This document shows, piece by piece, positions 7,793 through 9,443 of a DNA stretch of 9,443 nucleotides (the first letter of the stretch is position 1; the number at the start of each line of letters is the position of its first letter). Source of the DNA: Bacteroidales bacterium (GTDB lineage: Bacteria > Bacteroidota > Bacteroidia > Bacteroidales > P3); the NCBI GenBank assembly GCA_017507285.1, contig JAFWBF010000213.1, forward strand, positions 1-9,443. The letters are read 5' to 3'. Both the position numbers and the translations under genes were made by a program. The notes under the pieces are model-generated. The model saw only the letters and a list, made by a program, of their open reading frames with translations, was not told where the DNA came from and did not search any database.

Positions 7793-7834
7793 AAAAGCAG
7801 ATATAACACATCAAGCCGTTATATCTGCTTTTTT
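7793..7834 (+). terminator. Rho-independent terminator of the hydrogenase-phosphatase operon
   Basis: A perfect 15-bp stem (7793-7807 with 7818-7832) has a 10-base loop, and a run of six T ends at 7834. It starts 20 bases after the phosphatase stop codon. The A run at its left end (7793-7796) could also serve the opposite strand. Confidence 0.92.
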
Positions 7835-8084
7835 CGTTGGCCGAAACAGCTGAACACCACCGCCAAAACCCCAAATATCCTTCCCGCTAAAAGCCCATAG
7901 CCACAAAAAAAAACAACACATCTCCTTTCGTATTCCATCTTTTTACAACCACTTTATTCTCTTTCTTCGAACAAGGTGCCGTTTTTCTTCGAAAACGATT
8001 CACACTTTGTTCCGATAAGCCATCATCTTTGTTCGGAAAAGACATGAATTTTGTTCGGAAAATACATGAACTTTGTTCGAATAA

Positions 8085-8319
8085 GATAGTCTACAAACTT
8101 CGAAAGTGATAGTCTACAAACTTCGAGAGCGATAGTCGATAAACTTCGAGAGCGATAGTCTCCTTATGCCATAAGGACGTTTTCCTTATGGCATAAGGAC
8201 GGCTTCCTTATGGCACAAGGAGACCGTCCTTATGCCATAAGGGAACTATCACCATCGAAGTTTGTCGACTATACTGCTCGAAGTTTGTCGACTATGCCAT
8301 TCGAAGTCTTTCTACTATC
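8085..8319. repeat. Large imperfect inverted repeat (75-base arms around an 85-base core)
   Basis: The left arm at 8085-8159 holds three GATAGT-framed units with AAACTTCGA. The right arm at 8245-8319 holds three units with TCGAAGT ending in ACTAT, matching the reverse complement of the left arm with scattered mismatches and a few one-base gaps. If single-stranded, the block could fold into a long cruciform or RNA hairpin capped by the palindromes at 8161-8243. Confidence 0.8.
8161..8243. repeat. Four tandem copies of a 17-base palindrome
   Basis: The copies are 8161-8177 (TCCTTATGCCATAAGGA), 8183-8199 (centre GGC), 8205-8221 (centre GGC, one T-to-C change) and 8227-8243 (centre GCC, final G). 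Each can fold as a 6-7 bp stem with a three-base loop. Spacing is exactly 22 bases. The centre triplets run GCC, GGC, GGC, GCC, so the outer and inner copies are in opposite orientation. Confidence 0.88.
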
Positions 8320-8420
8320 ACTCTCGAAACAATCTATTTTTGCTCTCGTATTACACACATGGACAGCTCAACGAAAACGAGCCGCATTGGCGGTATATAT
8401 TTGTGCTTTCTTACATCGTT

Positions 8421-8449
8421 ATTGCCGGTAGGCCTAGGCTATAGGCAAT
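8421..8449. repeat. Short inverted repeat next to the lipoprotein terminator
   Basis: ATTGCC (8421-8426) pairs with GGCAAT (8444-8449), and a perfect 8-base palindrome GCCTAGGC (8432-8439) lies between them. It sits just downstream of the 3' end of the minus-strand terminator. Its role is unknown; it may be a second structured element in the 3' trailer. Confidence 0.4.
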
Positions 8450-8485
8450 AAAAAAACGAGAAGTCGTCCAATAGACCTCTCGTTT
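8450..8485 (-). terminator. Rho-independent terminator of the lipoprotein gene
   Basis: A 12-bp stem with one mismatch (8454-8465 with 8474-8485) has an 8-base loop. The A run at 8450-8456 on the plus strand gives the U tract for minus-strand transcription. It lies about 30 bases past the lipoprotein stop. A T-rich stretch on the other side (8486-8491) could make it work in both directions, also stopping plus-strand read-through. Confidence 0.82.
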
Positions 8486-8515
8486 CTTTTTGTCGTAAAA
8501 CGTTGCAACAGCGTT

Positions 8516-9043
8516 TTATTTTGCCATTTCGATAGAGTCGGCAAAACTTTCATCCAAAAATTCTTCGCTACCTTCCTCGTCCATCATTTCCTCTTCCGGA
8601 GTTTCTTTAGGTTGGTGTGCAAGCCATTTCGAATCTACTTTTTTTACCAATATGGCACCGTGGCTGTTTTCTTCGCTCAACGCTTCGGTGTCGATATTTC
8701 CATCTTTGTCTTTAACGACGATTTTGTATTCGACAGTAGCAATAGAGTCGTCTTCAATTTCTATAGCCAAAATATCGATGGTGCTATTGGCAAATTTTTC
8801 TCTAAAAGCAGAATCAATAATGGCTGTCGCATCTTCGGGCGAGAATAATTGTTCCAACAAAGTCAACAATTCTTGTGTTTCGGGTGTGGCAAATTGTTTT
8901 GCTTTGTTGAAATCACAATCGATGTTTATTGCTCTTAAATAATCAACGGCAACGCTTTCGATTTGTTTTTTGTCGCTGTTGCAAGCAGTCATCATCATAA
9001 ACGAAACAACTGCTAACGATAAGATTTTGAATGTCTTTTTCAT
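8516..9043 (-). CDS. Small lipoprotein, DUF4878-like, with an acidic C-terminal tail
   Basis: 175 residues. The N-terminus is a lipoprotein signal: MKKTF, a hydrophobic run (ILSLAVVSFMMM), and the lipobox MTAC with Cys21 as the lipidated residue. Cell-envelope anchoring is therefore expected. The mature part starts with IESVAVDYLRAINIDCDFNKAKQFATPET and continues with alternating strands (VEYKIVVKDKDG, HGAILVKKVDSKWLAH). This resembles the small NTF2-like DUF4878 lipoproteins common in Bacteroidales; the assignment is by pattern, not alignment. The last 30 residues are strongly acidic (PEEEMMDEEGSEEFLDESF) and probably disordered. The function is unknown. It has its own promoter and terminator, so it is a single-gene unit, convergent with the phosphatase operon across the repeat array. 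Confidence 0.85.
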   Translation of the reverse strand: MKKTFKILSLAVVSFMMMTACNSDKKQIESVAVDYLRAINIDCDFNKAKQFATPETQELLTLLEQLFSPEDATAIIDSAFREKFANSTIDILAIEIEDDSIATVEYKIVVKDKDGNIDTEALSEENSHGAILVKKVDSKWLAHQPKETPEEEMMDEEGSEEFLDESFADSIEMAK

Positions 9044-9077
9044 CTTTAATTATAATATTTTATAAGTTTTGATTTTG

Positions 9078-9085
9078 CAAAGTTA
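9078..9085 (-). promoter_or_regulatory. Bacteroidota-type -7 box for the lipoprotein gene
   Basis: On the minus strand this reads TAACTTTG, a perfect TAnnTTTG match, 34 bases upstream of the lipoprotein ATG. A T-rich -33 region (GTTTC) is present but with poor spacing. The -7 box is the main support. Confidence 0.55.
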
Positions 9086-9203
9086 CGAAATAATTTGAAT
9101 TGAAACGGTTTTAGGCCGATAAAATATAATTTTTTTTTCCTCCTTGTCTTATTTTCCCTTTGGATATAAACATTAAATGGTTTCAAAAGTTGCTTTTTTA
9201 TTC

Positions 9204-9443
9204 TTATTTGGAGAACATAATCTTTTCGCTATTAAACATTTTGGCCAATACATACGAGAATGCTCCGGCATAAACGATATTGATGGCGATGGTTGTAGCA
9301 ACGTTAATCAAACTGTAGCTAAACGAGAATACGCCCGTCATGGCTTGAATGCTGTTGTATATAGGAATAAAGTACCACGATATGGCTGTTTGTGCGTTGC
9401 CACCGCCTATTGTTGATGGTATGCCCACTATCATTATAATCAG
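9204..9443 (-). CDS. ABC-2 type transporter permease, C-terminal part only
   Basis: Only the last 79 residues are visible; the frame is open to the window edge, so the start lies beyond 9443. The fragment has the hallmark end of NatB/YhaP-like ABC-2 permeases: a hydrophobic stretch (LIIMIVGIPSTIGG), then SWYFIPIYNSIQAMTGVFS (the IP.YNS motif), a last membrane helix (INVATTIAINIVYAGAFSYVLAKM) and the tail FNSEKIMFSK. Members export small molecules, peptides or Na+ together with an ATP-binding partner, presumably encoded upstream outside the window; the substrate cannot be told from this piece. It shares a strand with the lipoprotein gene, 160 bases away, but that gene has its own promoter, so they are probably separate units. 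Confidence 0.82.
   Translation of the reverse strand: MIIMIVGIPSTIGGGNAQTAISWYFIPIYNSIQAMTGVFSFSYSLINVATTIAINIVYAGAFSYVLAKMFNSEKIMFSK

Larger units (their letters stand above)
7961..8350. repeat. Array of about 17-18 short units with a 22-23 base period
   Basis: A TTC core recurs at 7966, 7988, 8010, 8032, 8054 and 8076 (step 22), then 8099, 8122 and 8145 (step 23). Four palindromes start at 8161, 8183, 8205 and 8227 (step 22). TCGAA or TCG cores then recur at 8255, 8278, 8301, 8324 and 8346 (steps 23, 23, 23, 22). The unit changes gradually: CTTTGTTCGGAAAA-type, then ACAAACTTCGAGAGCGATAG-type, then TCCTTATGCCATAAGGA, then TCGAAGTTTGTCGACTAT, which is close to the reverse complement of the second type. 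The array fills the gap between two convergent transcription units and lies between their terminators. It has no open frame of note. Short 22-23 bp tandem repeats have, from memory, been described in Porphyromonas; any relation is untested. Confidence 0.88.

Noticed and set aside
7961..8350. CRISPR array
   Set aside because: Units are only 22-23 bases with no unique spacers, they drift in sequence and invert across the array, and no cas genes are present.
8210..8444. Plus-strand frames of 60-73 codons through the repeat array
   Set aside because: They translate the repeats themselves, have no family pattern or start context, and run through the palindromes and inverted arms.
8612..8942. Plus-strand frames of 78 and 96 codons inside the lipoprotein gene
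   Set aside because: They are antisense shadows; the minus strand has a clear lipobox, promoter and terminator.
9128..9175. AAGGAGG-like sequence on the minus strand as a ribosome binding site for an extra small gene
   Set aside because: No ATG, GTG or TTG start with a usable frame follows at a suitable distance before the lipoprotein promoter.

Overview
The window comes from a member of the Bacteroidota, most likely order Bacteroidales. The evidence is a succinate dehydrogenase operon in C-A-B order with the single five-helix cytochrome b subunit, promoter-like TAnnTTTG boxes, weak A-rich leaders in place of strong Shine-Dalgarno sites, and a small lipoprotein with a Bacteroidales-style N-terminus. 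No RNA genes, CRISPR arrays or insertion sequences were seen.

Left part (1-3510): sdhC (5' end outside the window), sdhA and sdhB run in one direction as an operon for succinate:quinone oxidoreductase / fumarate reductase, closed by a strong hairpin terminator. The sdhA reading frame is broken once, near base 1449. One missing base explains the break completely and would restore a normal 646-residue flavoprotein. SdhC carries an unusually long acidic loop between two membrane helices.

Middle (3527-7834): yraN (a PD-(D/E)xK-like UPF0102 protein), then about 530 bases of AT-rich DNA with no convincing gene. A TAnnTTTG promoter follows, then a three-gene module: a thioredoxin-like [2Fe-2S] ferredoxin, a group C (sensory type, HydS) [FeFe]-hydrogenase with C-terminal Fe-S and PAS domains, and a SpoIIE/PP2C-type phosphatase with an extra C-terminal domain. 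The arrangement suggests a device that reads H2 or redox state and signals through protein dephosphorylation. The hydrogenase maturases and the phosphatase's target are not in the window. A 15-bp-stem terminator ends the unit.

Right part (7835-9443): the gap between convergent genes holds a striking array of about 17-18 short units on a 22-23 base period (about 7961-8350). The unit sequence changes gradually along the array, and the right side is the reverse complement of the left. Four copies of a palindrome (TCCTTATGCCATAAGGA type) sit in the middle, so the whole block can fold back on itself. Beyond it, on the minus strand, lie a terminator, a small DUF4878-like lipoprotein gene with its own promoter, and the 3' end of an ABC-2 type transporter permease gene that runs off the window.
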